Below are positions 1 to 7,583 of a stretch of DNA of 64,000 nt, in pieces. The stretch is taken from the NCBI RefSeq assembly GCF_001665395.1, contig NZ_LZSG01000024.1, forward strand, positions 1 to 64,000, read 5' to 3'. Position numbers and translations under genes: made by a program. The notes beneath the pieces were generated by a model. That model worked only from the letters and a program-made list of their open reading frames with translations, was not told the origin of the DNA and ran no database searches. The number at the start of each line of letters is the position of its first letter. Positions within the stretch are counted from its first letter, which is position 1. This stretch comes from Mycobacterium sp. 1164966.3. Its GTDB lineage: Bacteria > Actinomycetota > Actinomycetes > Mycobacteriales > Mycobacteriaceae.

Positions 1-45
1 CCCCCGCCCCCCCCCCCCCCCGCCGCGGGGGGCCCCCCCCCCCCG
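1..45. repeat. Low-complexity poly-C/G run at window edge
   Basis: The first 45 bases are almost only C with a few G. Read in the frame of the following gene they would give a run of Pro, Ala and Gly just before the conserved KTG box of a carboxypeptidase, which is not what that family has there. The likeliest explanation is a sequencing or assembly artefact at a contig end. Confidence 0.75.
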
Positions 46-249
46 GGCGCGATCGGCGGCAAGACGGGATTCACCAACGCCGCCCGCAAGACATTCGTCG
101 GCGCGGCCGCCCGCGGCGGCCCCCGGCTGGTGATCGCCATGATGTACGGGCTGGTCAAAGCGGGCGGACCGACATACTGGGACCAGGCCGCGAGCCTGCT
201 CGACTGGGGCTTCGCGCTGAGCCCACAGGCCAGCATCGGCTCGCTGTAG
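1..249 (+). CDS. dacB2: D-alanyl-D-alanine carboxypeptidase, C-terminal fragment (DacB2-like)
   Basis: This is the 3' end of a gene that starts upstream of the window. From base 49 the frame reads AIGGKTGFTNAARKTFVGAA and ends at TAG 247-249. The KTG triad (bases 61-69) followed by a G-F-T segment is the third active-site box of penicillin-binding-protein-type D,D-carboxypeptidases of peptidase family S11, which trim the terminal D-Ala of peptidoglycan pentapeptides outside the membrane. The SxxK and SxN boxes lie outside the window. The neighbouring tetR-amidohydrolase-pknI order is that of M. tuberculosis Rv2911 (dacB2), which supports the name. The first 45 bases are low-complexity C/G and probably not real coding sequence. 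The gene is convergent with the tetR gene, with a hairpin between them. Confidence 0.8.
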   Translation, partial: PPPPPPPAAGGPPPPGAIGGKTGFTNAARKTFVGAAARGGPRLVIAMMYGLVKAGGPTYWDQAASLLDWGFALSPQASIGSL

Positions 250-256
250 AGCAGGC

Positions 257-312
257 GAGCAGACGCAAAATCCCCCGTTTCAGCGCGAGATTGGGGGATT
301 TTACGTCTGCTC
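257..312. terminator. Hairpin between convergent dacB2 and tetR; copy of an intergenic repeat
   Basis: The arms at 257-276 (GAGCAGACG, then AAAATCCCCC) and 293-312 (GGGGGATTTT, then CGTCTGCTC) pair almost perfectly around a 16-nt loop. The position between two convergent stop codons suggests a bidirectional transcription terminator. Nearly the same arms occur again at 50799-50858 between another convergent pair, so it is also a member of a repeat family. Confidence 0.65.
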
Positions 313-315
313 GGC

Positions 316-918
316 CTAAAAGCCCGGATTCTGGAAGGCGGCGTTCAGCAGGGCCAGCAGCATCGGAATTCGCTGTTCGTCCAGCTCCGGCACCGGCACC
401 ACGCCCTGCACCAGGGCGGCGCCGTCGAAGACGTTCGCCACTAATCCGACGATCACCGGGAACTTGTCGTCTGGGAACTGATCTGCGCCCGGCAGCATCC
501 GGCAAGCGTCGACGATCTTCTCGGCATACTGCCCGAGCTCGTCCTGCAGCGTGGCCTTGAGCTTCTCGTCGGTGCGAGCGGCGACCAGCAGTTCGTAGAG
601 CACCGCATTCCCCGGGCCACGGGTGATGTCCCGCAGAATCGTCAGGGCCGCCTCCAAGGGCGGCTGGTCGGGCGGTAGCGCGCCTACCTGCTGGATGCCC
701 CACTCCAGCTGGCGGCGCAGCACCTCGGATGCCGTCGCGGCCATGAAATCGCCCATCGTTGCGAAATGCCGGAACAGCGCGCCCACGGACACTCCCGCGC
801 GCTTGGTGATCAGGGCGGCGGATGCCCGCGCGTATCCGACCTCGACGATGGTGTCGATGCAGGCGTCGAGTAGCCGTGCGACGGTTTCCTCGCGGCGTTG
901 CTGTTGGGTCCGGGCCAT
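316..918 (-). CDS. TetR/AcrR-family transcriptional regulator
   Basis: This 200-residue protein has an N-terminal TetR helix-turn-helix at about residues 12-55, with the typical recognition segment AGVSVGALFRHF, and a variable all-helical ligand domain after it. It would be a cytoplasmic DNA-binding repressor; its ligand is unknown. The ATG (916-918) comes one base after the TGA (920-922) of the upstream amidohydrolase gene, so the two genes are almost certainly co-transcribed and translationally coupled. This suggests it controls its own operon, perhaps through the inverted repeat at 2742-2766. By position it is the counterpart of M. tuberculosis Rv2912c. It ends just before the hairpin shared with dacB2. 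Confidence 0.88.
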   Translation of the reverse strand: MARTQQQRREETVARLLDACIDTIVEVGYARASAALITKRAGVSVGALFRHFATMGDFMAATASEVLRRQLEWGIQQVGALPPDQPPLEAALTILRDITRGPGNAVLYELLVAARTDEKLKATLQDELGQYAEKIVDACRMLPGADQFPDDKFPVIVGLVANVFDGAALVQGVVPVPELDEQRIPMLLALLNAAFQNPGF

Positions 919-919
919 C

Positions 920-2728
920 TCAGGCGCTGACGCTCAAAACACGCCGTTCCTCACCTGCATCCCGCTCGCCCGCACGTAGGTATCGGCCCGACTTCATAGT
1001 CTGACCATAGCCGTCGCGGAATTGCCCGTTGCGAAATACCACTACGCCGCCCACGCCCGTTGCTGCCACGGTCGCATCGTTGCGGTTCACCATCCGCCGC
1101 AGACCGCCGTAGAAGGGCACCGCTTCCTCGTGGTATCCGTCCAGCGACTCGTCCAGGTGGGCCGGGTCGACCACCACGAAATCCGCCCGGTCGCCCTTAC
1201 GTAACGTGCCGGCGTTGATGCCGAACCACTCGGCCACCTCGCCGGTCAGGCGATATACCGCGCGTTCGATGGACAAAAACGGCCTTCCGGCCCGCTGGGC
1301 GTCCAGGGTTCGCCGTAGCAGCCGCAGCGCATAGTTGTAGAACGCCATGTTGCGCAGGTGCGCGCCGGCATCGGAGAAGCCCATGTGGACGCTGGGCTCC
1401 GCGGCGAGCTGGTCGAGCTGCTTGGGCCGGTGGTTGGCGATCGTGGTTGTCCACCGGACGTTGCGTTCGCCGTTCTCGACGAGCACGTCCAGGAACGCGT
1501 CAAGCGGGTGCAGCCCGCGTTCGTCGGCGATGGCGCCGAAGCTCTTGCCGATCAACGTCTCGTCCGGGCACTCGACGATCACCGCGTCGTGAAAGTCGCG
1601 GTGCCACAACGACGGTCCGAGCTTGATGCGGTCGAACTCACGCCGGAACCGCCGGCGGTAGGACTCGTCGGCCAGTAGCTCGTTGCGCTCGAACTGTTCA
1701 CGCAGATGCAGGGCGGCCGTGCCGGCACCGAACTCCTCGAAGACCGGCAGGTCGATTCCGTCGGAGTACAACGTGAACGGGACCGGCAGGTGCTGGAATC
1801 GCACGCTCGAGCCCAGCAGCTTGTTGAGAATCCGGGTGCCGACGCCGATGACGTACACAATCAGCGGCATCGACTTGGCGTCGGAGGACACCAGCATGCT
1901 CATCCGGGTTCCCTTGCCGCCGTTCAGCAATCGGCTGCTGGCCAGGAAGAACAACAGCGGAGACAGCGGGTTGTCGACGTCCGGGGCGCTCTGCAGCAAC
2001 CGGCCCCGCTTGCGCAGCACGTTGATCAGCCTGCGGCGTTCCCGCCAGGTCGCGAAGGTCGACGGCAGCGCGCGCGACCGGAACCGGTCGCCGTCCAGCT
2101 TGTCGATCGCCGCGTCCATCCCGGACATGCCCAGCACACCGGCATCGAGCGCGTCATCGAGCAGTTTGGTCATCCTCTGCAGCTCGGCCTCGGTGGGCCG
2201 GACATTGCGGTCGGTGGCGCGGTCCAGCCCCATCACAGCGGTCCGCAGATCCGAATGACCAAGCAGTGAGCCGACATTCGGCCCGAGCGGCCGTGACTCG
2301 AGGGCGTCGATGTACTCGGCCGGCGTGGACCACGTCTTGTTGGCGTCCAACGCGTTGTACACAAACTGGCGCGGCACCGCTTCCACCCGGCTGAACAGAT
2401 CGGCGGCGTCCTGGGAGTCGGCGTAGACGGTCGACAGTGAGCAGTTACCCAGCAGCACGGTGGTGACGCCGTGGCGCACGGATTCCCGCAGGCCGGGATC
2501 GAGCAATATCTCGGCGTCGTAGTGGGTGTGTACGTCGATGAAGCCCGGCAGAATCCACTTGCCCGCCGCGTCGATCACCTCGGGACAGCCGGTCTCGTCC
2601 AGCGGCGGATCCGACGGGCCGGCCACGGTTGCCACCACCCCGTCGCTAATGCCCAGCGTGCGGAGTTGCGGAGGGCTGCCTGTGCCGTCGAACCACAAGC
2701 CGTCGCGGATGATCACGTCGTACGTCAT
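920..2728 (-). CDS. N-acyl-D-amino-acid deacylase-type amidohydrolase
   Basis: This 602-residue protein of the metal-dependent amidohydrolase superfamily (amidohydrolase 3/D-aminoacylase group) probably hydrolyses an N-acyl amino acid or a related amide in the cytosol. It carries the metal-binding H-x-H in DVHTHYDAE (His67, His69), a GNCS segment at 94-97, GHSD at 157-160 and the late DAGAH motif at 453-457, in the order usual for the family. The length is close to M. tuberculosis Rv2913c (about 610 residues). The ATG at 2726-2728 is the first start after a possible operator. The TetR gene follows with a one-base gap, and the pair looks like a regulated catabolic unit. The true substrate cannot be read from the sequence. 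Confidence 0.85.
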   Translation of the reverse strand: MTYDVIIRDGLWFDGTGSPPQLRTLGISDGVVATVAGPSDPPLDETGCPEVIDAAGKWILPGFIDVHTHYDAEILLDPGLRESVRHGVTTVLLGNCSLSTVYADSQDAADLFSRVEAVPRQFVYNALDANKTWSTPAEYIDALESRPLGPNVGSLLGHSDLRTAVMGLDRATDRNVRPTEAELQRMTKLLDDALDAGVLGMSGMDAAIDKLDGDRFRSRALPSTFATWRERRRLINVLRKRGRLLQSAPDVDNPLSPLLFFLASSRLLNGGKGTRMSMLVSSDAKSMPLIVYVIGVGTRILNKLLGSSVRFQHLPVPFTLYSDGIDLPVFEEFGAGTAALHLREQFERNELLADESYRRRFRREFDRIKLGPSLWHRDFHDAVIVECPDETLIGKSFGAIADERGLHPLDAFLDVLVENGERNVRWTTTIANHRPKQLDQLAAEPSVHMGFSDAGAHLRNMAFYNYALRLLRRTLDAQRAGRPFLSIERAVYRLTGEVAEWFGINAGTLRKGDRADFVVVDPAHLDESLDGYHEEAVPFYGGLRRMVNRNDATVAATGVGGVVVFRNGQFRDGYGQTMKSGRYLRAGERDAGEERRVLSVSA

Positions 2729-2741
2729 GCCCCAAGTCTAC

Positions 2742-2766
2742 GCTTAGAATGTAAGCACTCGCTTTC
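2742..2766. promoter_or_regulatory. Possible TetR operator upstream of the amidohydrolase-tetR operon
   Basis: Two overlapping inverted repeats lie 14-38 bases upstream of the amidohydrolase ATG: GCTTA-GAATG-TAAGC (2742-2756) and AAGC-ACTC-GCTT (2753-2764). The dyad overlaps -10-like hexamers on the minus strand. The local tetR gene makes autoregulation likely, but this is inference. Confidence 0.45.
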
Positions 2767-2815
2767 TTTGCCGGGCCGTTGGCGAGTCGAGATCAAAGCG
2801 ATAACTACAGGTAGA

Positions 2816-4564
2816 TCAGCGGCCGGGGCCCGACGGGGCCGTCGTCGGCGTCGTCGTGGTCGGGGCTTCGGTGGGGGTGCTGGCAGGCGCCCGCGGGTCG
2901 GGCACGTTGACCCCCGGAGGGACCACCCCGCTGGGGCTGGCCACTGCGGGGATCCGGATCACCGCCCCCCGCTGGCCACATTCGTTGGTTTGCACGGTGA
3001 CCGTCATTTCGCCGGCGAAATCGCCGTGCGGCTGCGGTCGCAGCGTCAGCACCTGCGTCGTGGTCTGGGTATTCGCCAAACCATTCCCCCCGACGCAGGG
3101 GAACTGCACCGTTTCCGCTTCGGACTGCCACTGACCCTCGCCGAAGTGCATGACGATGTGACCGCCGCCCGGCGACTTGGCCTGCGTGTGGTCCTCGTCG
3201 TCGAGCAGCGTTCCGCTGGCGGTACACGCCGCCGGCGTGCACGACGAGCGAAAGGCCCACCAGGTGTTCACGTTCGGCGGTTGCGGGTCGGGGAGGTAAT
3301 TGAATGTCTGCTTGGCGCGCTGGACCTCGATGCGATAACTGCCGTCGAGCGGCACCGGCGCCGAAGGCTCGGGGGGGCCGGTGGTCGTCGGCGGAACGAC
3401 GGCGGCCGGCGTGCTCCGCGACGTGCCGGCGGCCTGACTGGACTTCTTTTCGGCGTTGCGGCCGATCGCGATGCCCGCGGCAAGCACCCCGACGACCAGG
3501 AGTGCCGCCGCACCGGCCAGCAAAACCCGGCGGCGCCGGCGCGGTGCGGCGTTGCTGCCGGTCGAGTAGTCGTCCAGTCGCCGCGCCAGCAACCCGGCGG
3601 CCGATTGCAGTACCGTGCCACGCTGTTTGGGCATACCGGGAACGGAGTCGGGCGCTTCGGCCGCGTTCGCGGCCACGGTGTGCGCCGTATCGGGCCATGC
3701 ATACGCGGGATAGTCGACGACCTCGACGGTGAACGCGGCCTCGGGACTGTGCTGGCCGACCGAGACACCGGCCTGTTCGTTCGCGGCGCCGGCAAACTCC
3801 GCGCAGCTGGCGAATCGGTCCGCGGGATTCCTGGCCAGGGCTCTGGAGAACACACCGTCGAGGTGGGCCAGCTCGGGACGCTGATCGCTGAGCCTGGGGG
3901 GTGCGCCGTTCATCAGCTGGTCGACCGCGGTAGCGGGGTCACCGGGCTGGACCGGCGGCGCACCGGCCAGCAGGTGAAATGCGGTGGCCGCCAGTGCGTA
4001 CTGGTCGGCGCTCCCGTCGAAATCGCGGCCCATCAACTGTTCGGGCGCGGCGTAGCCCACGGTGCCGGCCGGCGGGGCTATCCCGAGATCCGACAACAGC
4101 ATCCGCTGTTCACCCTCACCCCGGCTGGTCAGCAGGATGTTGGCGGGTTTGACGTCGCGATGCAGCAATCCACGGTGATGGGCGTAATCGAGGGCTTCGG
4201 CCATGGCGGTGACCAGCGCAAGCACTTCACCCGCCGGTGACACCGCCGGGAAACGCTCGGTGATCAGCTGCGCGGCGCTGCCGCCCTCGATGTAGTCCGT
4301 CGCAACCCAGAGTTGCCCGTCGGACTCGCCGCGGTCGTGCACCTCCACGATGTGCCGGTGATAGAGACTCGAGACGACCGGGGTCTCAGCATGAAAGCGG
4401 CGCCGGAATTCGCTGTCCGACGACATCGCGAGCGAAAGCACTTTCAGCGCCACCCAGCGCGCCGATCGCGGGTCCTGGGCCAGGTAGACCTCACCCGTCA
4501 CACCCGAACCCAGCCTGCGGGCGATCGTGTAACCGGCAAAGGTTGCGCCGCTGGCCAACGCCAT
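2816..4564 (-). CDS. pknI: Membrane-anchored Ser/Thr protein kinase, PknI type
   Basis: This 582-residue protein has a cytosolic kinase domain at about 1-260, a juxtamembrane linker, a membrane segment at about 346-368 after a run of arginines, and an extracytoplasmic domain ending in a Thr/Pro-rich tail. Visible kinase elements are the glycine loop GSGVTGEV (19-26), Lys41, the catalytic loop HRDVKPAN (Asp137), DLG in place of DFG (159-161) and APE (173-175). Only 17 residues span DLG to APE, an unusually short activation segment. Lys41 and Asp137 match the catalytic positions reported for M. tuberculosis PknI, as I recall. It starts nine bases after the upstream amidohydrolase stop, with AGGAT as ribosome site, so the two form an operon. 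Likely role: signal transduction across the membrane; ligand unknown. Confidence 0.88.
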   Translation of the reverse strand: MALASGATFAGYTIARRLGSGVTGEVYLAQDPRSARWVALKVLSLAMSSDSEFRRRFHAETPVVSSLYHRHIVEVHDRGESDGQLWVATDYIEGGSAAQLITERFPAVSPAGEVLALVTAMAEALDYAHHRGLLHRDVKPANILLTSRGEGEQRMLLSDLGIAPPAGTVGYAAPEQLMGRDFDGSADQYALAATAFHLLAGAPPVQPGDPATAVDQLMNGAPPRLSDQRPELAHLDGVFSRALARNPADRFASCAEFAGAANEQAGVSVGQHSPEAAFTVEVVDYPAYAWPDTAHTVAANAAEAPDSVPGMPKQRGTVLQSAAGLLARRLDDYSTGSNAAPRRRRRVLLAGAAALLVVGVLAAGIAIGRNAEKKSSQAAGTSRSTPAAVVPPTTTGPPEPSAPVPLDGSYRIEVQRAKQTFNYLPDPQPPNVNTWWAFRSSCTPAACTASGTLLDDEDHTQAKSPGGGHIVMHFGEGQWQSEAETVQFPCVGGNGLANTQTTTQVLTLRPQPHGDFAGEMTVTVQTNECGQRGAVIRIPAVASPSGVVPPGVNVPDPRAPASTPTEAPTTTTPTTAPSGPGR

Positions 4565-4573
4565 TTCGAGATC

Positions 4574-5692
4574 CTATCCGCGTTCGGGAAACCGCGCGCG
4601 TTCAGCGCGTCCAGGCCCCGCCAACCGAAACACCTTGCCGCGCAAGATCACCAGCTCCGGATGGTTGAGCACGCCGGTGCCATTGCGCGGATCGTCCGAG
4701 TAGCACACCAGATCAGCCGGCGCCGCGTCTTCGATGGCTGGGCGGCCCAACCAGCGACGCGCATCCCAGCAGGCGGCGCCCAACGCCTCGCCCGGGCTCA
4801 TCCCGATGCGCTTGAGGGCTTCGATCTCGTCGGCGATCCGGCCGTGCTCGATCATGCTTCCGGCGTCGGTGCCGGCGTATATCGGCACACCCGCATCCCG
4901 CGCCGCGGCGATCCGGTCGTAGCCGCGGGCATACAGGTCACGCATGTGGGCGGCGTAGGTGGGATAGCGCGACGCAGACTCGGCTATGCCCGGGAAGTTT
5001 TCCAGGTTGATCAGCGTGGGGACCAGCGCGGTGCGGTGCTCGAGCATCAGTGCGATGGTGTCGTCGGTGAGCCCCGTGCCGTGCTCGATGCAGTCGATCC
5101 CGGCCTTGATCAGCCCCGGCAGCGCGTCCTCGCTGAAGACGTGCGCGGTGACCCGGGCGCCCTGGGCGTGTGCGGCGTCGATCGCGGCCCGAAGCACGTC
5201 GTCGGACCACAGCGGGGCGAGGTCGCCGATCTTGCGGTCGATCCAGTCGCCGACCAGCTTGACCCAGCCGTCGCCGCGTCGCGCCTCGACGGCGACCGCC
5301 GCGGGCAGCTGCGATTCGTCTTCCAGCTCGACCGCGTAGCCGGCGATGTAGCGCTTCGGCCTGGCCAGATGTTTGCCGGCCCGGATGATGCGCGGCAGGT
5401 CGTCGTGGTCGTCGAGGGCGCGCGTGTCGGTCGGGACGCCGCAGTCGCGCAGTAACAGCGCGCCGACGTCGCGTTCGGTCTCGGCCTGGGCGATCGCCTC
5501 GTCGATCTCGACGCCGCCGTGCTTACCGAGCCCCACGTGGCAGTGCGCATCGACCAGACCGGGCAGGATCCAGCCGCCGTCGAAGACGGTGTCGGCGTCG
5601 GCGCCGGGCTCGGTGCTGATGCGCCCGTCGACGACCCACAGTTCGATTCCGGTCTCGTCGGGCAGTGACAGACCTCGCACGTGCAGGCGCAA
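4574..5692 (-). CDS. Amidohydrolase-family protein (imidazolonepropionase/prolidase-like)
   Basis: From a TTG at 5692 this encodes 372 residues of a cytosolic metal-dependent amidohydrolase. The metal site is visible as DAHCHVG (His50, His52), a mid-domain TAHVFSEDA, CIEHGTG and a late AGTDAG. The frame is open much further upstream, but those codons lie inside ffh. TTG 5692 is preferred because AGGAAG lies just upstream at the end of ffh and because the predicted length matches the M. tuberculosis Rv2915c product (about 370). The start lies eight bases past the ffh stop, and pknI follows after nine bases, so ffh, this gene and pknI may be one transcript. The substrate is unknown; a peptide-like or cyclic amide is plausible. 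Confidence 0.82.
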   Translation of the reverse strand: MRLHVRGLSLPDETGIELWVVDGRISTEPGADADTVFDGGWILPGLVDAHCHVGLGKHGGVEIDEAIAQAETERDVGALLLRDCGVPTDTRALDDHDDLPRIIRAGKHLARPKRYIAGYAVELEDESQLPAAVAVEARRGDGWVKLVGDWIDRKIGDLAPLWSDDVLRAAIDAAHAQGARVTAHVFSEDALPGLIKAGIDCIEHGTGLTDDTIALMLEHRTALVPTLINLENFPGIAESASRYPTYAAHMRDLYARGYDRIAAARDAGVPIYAGTDAGSMIEHGRIADEIEALKRIGMSPGEALGAACWDARRWLGRPAIEDAAPADLVCYSDDPRNGTGVLNHPELVILRGKVFRLAGPGRAERARFPERG

Positions 5693-5699
5693 GGCGAGG

Positions 5700-7280
5700 C
5701 TACTTCCTGCCTGGGTTGCCCGGGAACTTGAGCTTGGACAGGTCGAAGTCGGCCAGTCCGGGCGGCAGCTCGTTGAGACCTTCGGGCATTTGCGACAGGT
5801 CGGGGAACCCCGCGGGGATGTTCGGCGCACCCGGCACCCCGGGCCCGAACGGACTGCGCACCTTCGGCGGCGTGGGGCCGCGCTTCTTGCCCTTCTTGCC
5901 ACCCTTGTTCTTGGCGCCGCCCTTGGCCTTTCGCGTCGCCGACTTGCGACCCAGACCGGGGATGCCCATGCCGCCGAGCATCGACGACATCATCTTGCGG
6001 GCTTCGAAGAACCGGTCCACCAACTGGTTGACCTCGGACACTGCCACCCCGGAGCCGTTGGCGATGCGCAACCGCCGCGACGCGTTAATGATCTTGGGAT
6101 CGGCCCGTTCTTCCGGCGTCATGCCGCGAATGATGGCCTGGATCCGGTCGAGTTGCTTGTCGTCGACCTCGGCCAGGGCATCCTTCATCTGGCCCGCGCC
6201 GGGCAGCATGCCTAGCAGGTTGCCGATCGGGCCCATCTTTCGGACGGCGAGCATCTGCTCCAGGAAGTCCTCCAGGGTCAGCTCGCCGGCGCCGATCTTG
6301 ACGGCGGCCTCCTCGGCCTTCTTGGCGTCGAAGACCTGCTCGGCCTGCTCGATGAGGCTGAGCACGTCGCCCATGCCCAGGATGCGGCTGGCCATCCGGT
6401 CCGGGTGGAAGACGTCGAAGTCCTCCAGCTTCTCGCCGGTGGAGGCGAAAAGAATCGGGACGCCGGTCACTTCGCGGACCGACAGGGCGGCGCCACCGCG
6501 CGCGTCGCCGTCGAGCTTGGTCAGCACCACGCCGGTGAAGCCGACGCCCTCGCCGAATGCCCGCGCGGTGGCGACGGCGTCCTGGCCGATCATCGCGTCC
6601 AGGACGAACAGCACTTCGTCGGGATCGATGGCCGCGCGAATGTCGGCGGCCTGGGCCATTAGCTCCTCGTCGATGCCCAGGCGTCCGGCGGTGTCGACGA
6701 TGACGACGTCGAAGTGCTTGGCCCTGGCTTCGGCGAGCCCGGCCGCCGCGACGGCCACCGGGTCACCGGGACCTGACTCAGGCGAGGCGCCCGGGTGCGG
6801 CGCGAACACCGGTACCCCGGCCCGTTCCCCGACGACTTGCAGCTGGTTGACGGCCGCCGGCCGCTGCAGGTCGCAGGCCACCAGCAGCGGTGTGTGTCCT
6901 TGGCCGCGCAGCCATGCGGCCAACTTGCCGGCCAGCGTCGTCTTACCGGAGCCCTGCAGGCCGGCGAGCATCACCACGGTCGGCGGCGTCTTCGCGAACG
7001 CCAGCTGGCGGGTGGGGCCACCGAGGATGCCGATCAGCTCTTCGTTGACGATCTTGACGACCTGCTGCGCCGGGTTGAGGGCGCCGGACACCTCGGCTCC
7101 GCGGGCGCGTTCCTTGATCCGGTGGACGAACGCTCGGACCACCGGCAGCGAAACGTCGGCTTCCAGCAGCGCGAGCCGGATTTCGCGGGTGGTGGCATCG
7201 ATATCGGCGTCGGTGAGACGACCCTTGCCACGCAGCCCTTGTAGGGCAGCGGTCAACCGGTCGGACAGCGATTCAAACAC
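5700..7280 (-). CDS. ffh: Signal recognition particle protein Ffh (SRP54)
   Basis: The 526-residue GTPase of the signal recognition particle binds signal peptides on ribosomes and docks with FtsY. It shows the helical N domain, the P-loop GLQGSGKTT (107-115), DTAGRL, a TKLDG segment, and the methionine-rich M domain (MLAVRKMGPIGNLLGM) that binds signal peptide and 4.5S RNA. A basic Lys/Gly tail and a Pro/Gly-rich end follow. The frame is open far upstream, but the family N terminus starts at MFESLSDRL, here a GTG at 7280. The length agrees with mycobacterial Ffh (about 525). Upstream lies a 303-bp spacer with repeats. Its receptor FtsY is encoded about 7 kb further along. Confidence 0.95.
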   Translation of the reverse strand: MFESLSDRLTAALQGLRGKGRLTDADIDATTREIRLALLEADVSLPVVRAFVHRIKERARGAEVSGALNPAQQVVKIVNEELIGILGGPTRQLAFAKTPPTVVMLAGLQGSGKTTLAGKLAAWLRGQGHTPLLVACDLQRPAAVNQLQVVGERAGVPVFAPHPGASPESGPGDPVAVAAAGLAEARAKHFDVVIVDTAGRLGIDEELMAQAADIRAAIDPDEVLFVLDAMIGQDAVATARAFGEGVGFTGVVLTKLDGDARGGAALSVREVTGVPILFASTGEKLEDFDVFHPDRMASRILGMGDVLSLIEQAEQVFDAKKAEEAAVKIGAGELTLEDFLEQMLAVRKMGPIGNLLGMLPGAGQMKDALAEVDDKQLDRIQAIIRGMTPEERADPKIINASRRLRIANGSGVAVSEVNQLVDRFFEARKMMSSMLGGMGIPGLGRKSATRKAKGGAKNKGGKKGKKRGPTPPKVRSPFGPGVPGAPNIPAGFPDLSQMPEGLNELPPGLADFDLSKLKFPGNPGRK

Positions 7281-7351
7281 GCCCGCCAGCCTAATGGTGC
7301 TGCCGCGGACGCGGCAGAGAAGTCCCAGCCGGGCGAAGCGGGGCGTTCGGC

Positions 7352-7410
7352 GTGAATCCTGGGCTTCGCGAGTGAATCCAGGGCTTCGCGAGTGAATCCT
7401 GGGCGGAGAT
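7352..7410. repeat. 20-bp tandem repeat, 2.5 copies
   Basis: Copies begin at 7352, 7372 and 7392, each starting GTGAATCC; the first two are identical except for one base and the third is partial. The unit is not a multiple of three and lies outside genes. Confidence 0.8.
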
Positions 7411-7452
7411 ATGCGCCGATTCCCGCCCCACACGCACTCCGAAAGCCCACAA

Positions 7453-7491
7453 TTCACACTTAACGCCGTGGGTTCACACTCAACATCGTGG
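7453..7491. repeat. 20-bp TTCACACT repeat, two copies
   Basis: TTCACACTTAACGCCGTGG (7453-7471) and TTCACACTCAACATCGTGG (7473-7491) lie head to tail. Related CGTTCACAC words recur at about 15955-15985 upstream of ftsY, so this may be another dispersed intergenic repeat. Confidence 0.6.
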
Positions 7492-7583
7492 CAGCTGAGA
7501 ACGCGGGCGGCCGCAGCGGGCGACGACGTCCCAGTGGCCCATTCTTCGGCGAAGCGATGGCGGCAAGCCAAGGGAGCAACCAC

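Larger units (their letters stand above)
7281..7583. other. 303-bp divergent spacer with two sets of short tandem repeats
   Basis: This spacer between ffh (minus) and the hydrolase gene (plus) holds no convincing gene. It contains a near-perfect dyad at 7300-7317 (CTGCCGCG / CGCGGCAG), which would lie in the ffh leader. It also contains two and a half copies of a 20-bp unit (GTGAATCCTGGGCTTCGCGA) at 7352-7410, and two copies of a second 20-bp unit beginning TTCACACT at 7453-7491. Promoters for both genes should lie here, but I cannot place them confidently. Confidence 0.6.

Noticed and set aside
2471..4240. 589-codon open frame on the plus strand across the amidohydrolase-pknI region
   Set aside because: It is antisense to two well-recognised genes, has no family features and is the expected byproduct of high GC third-position bias.
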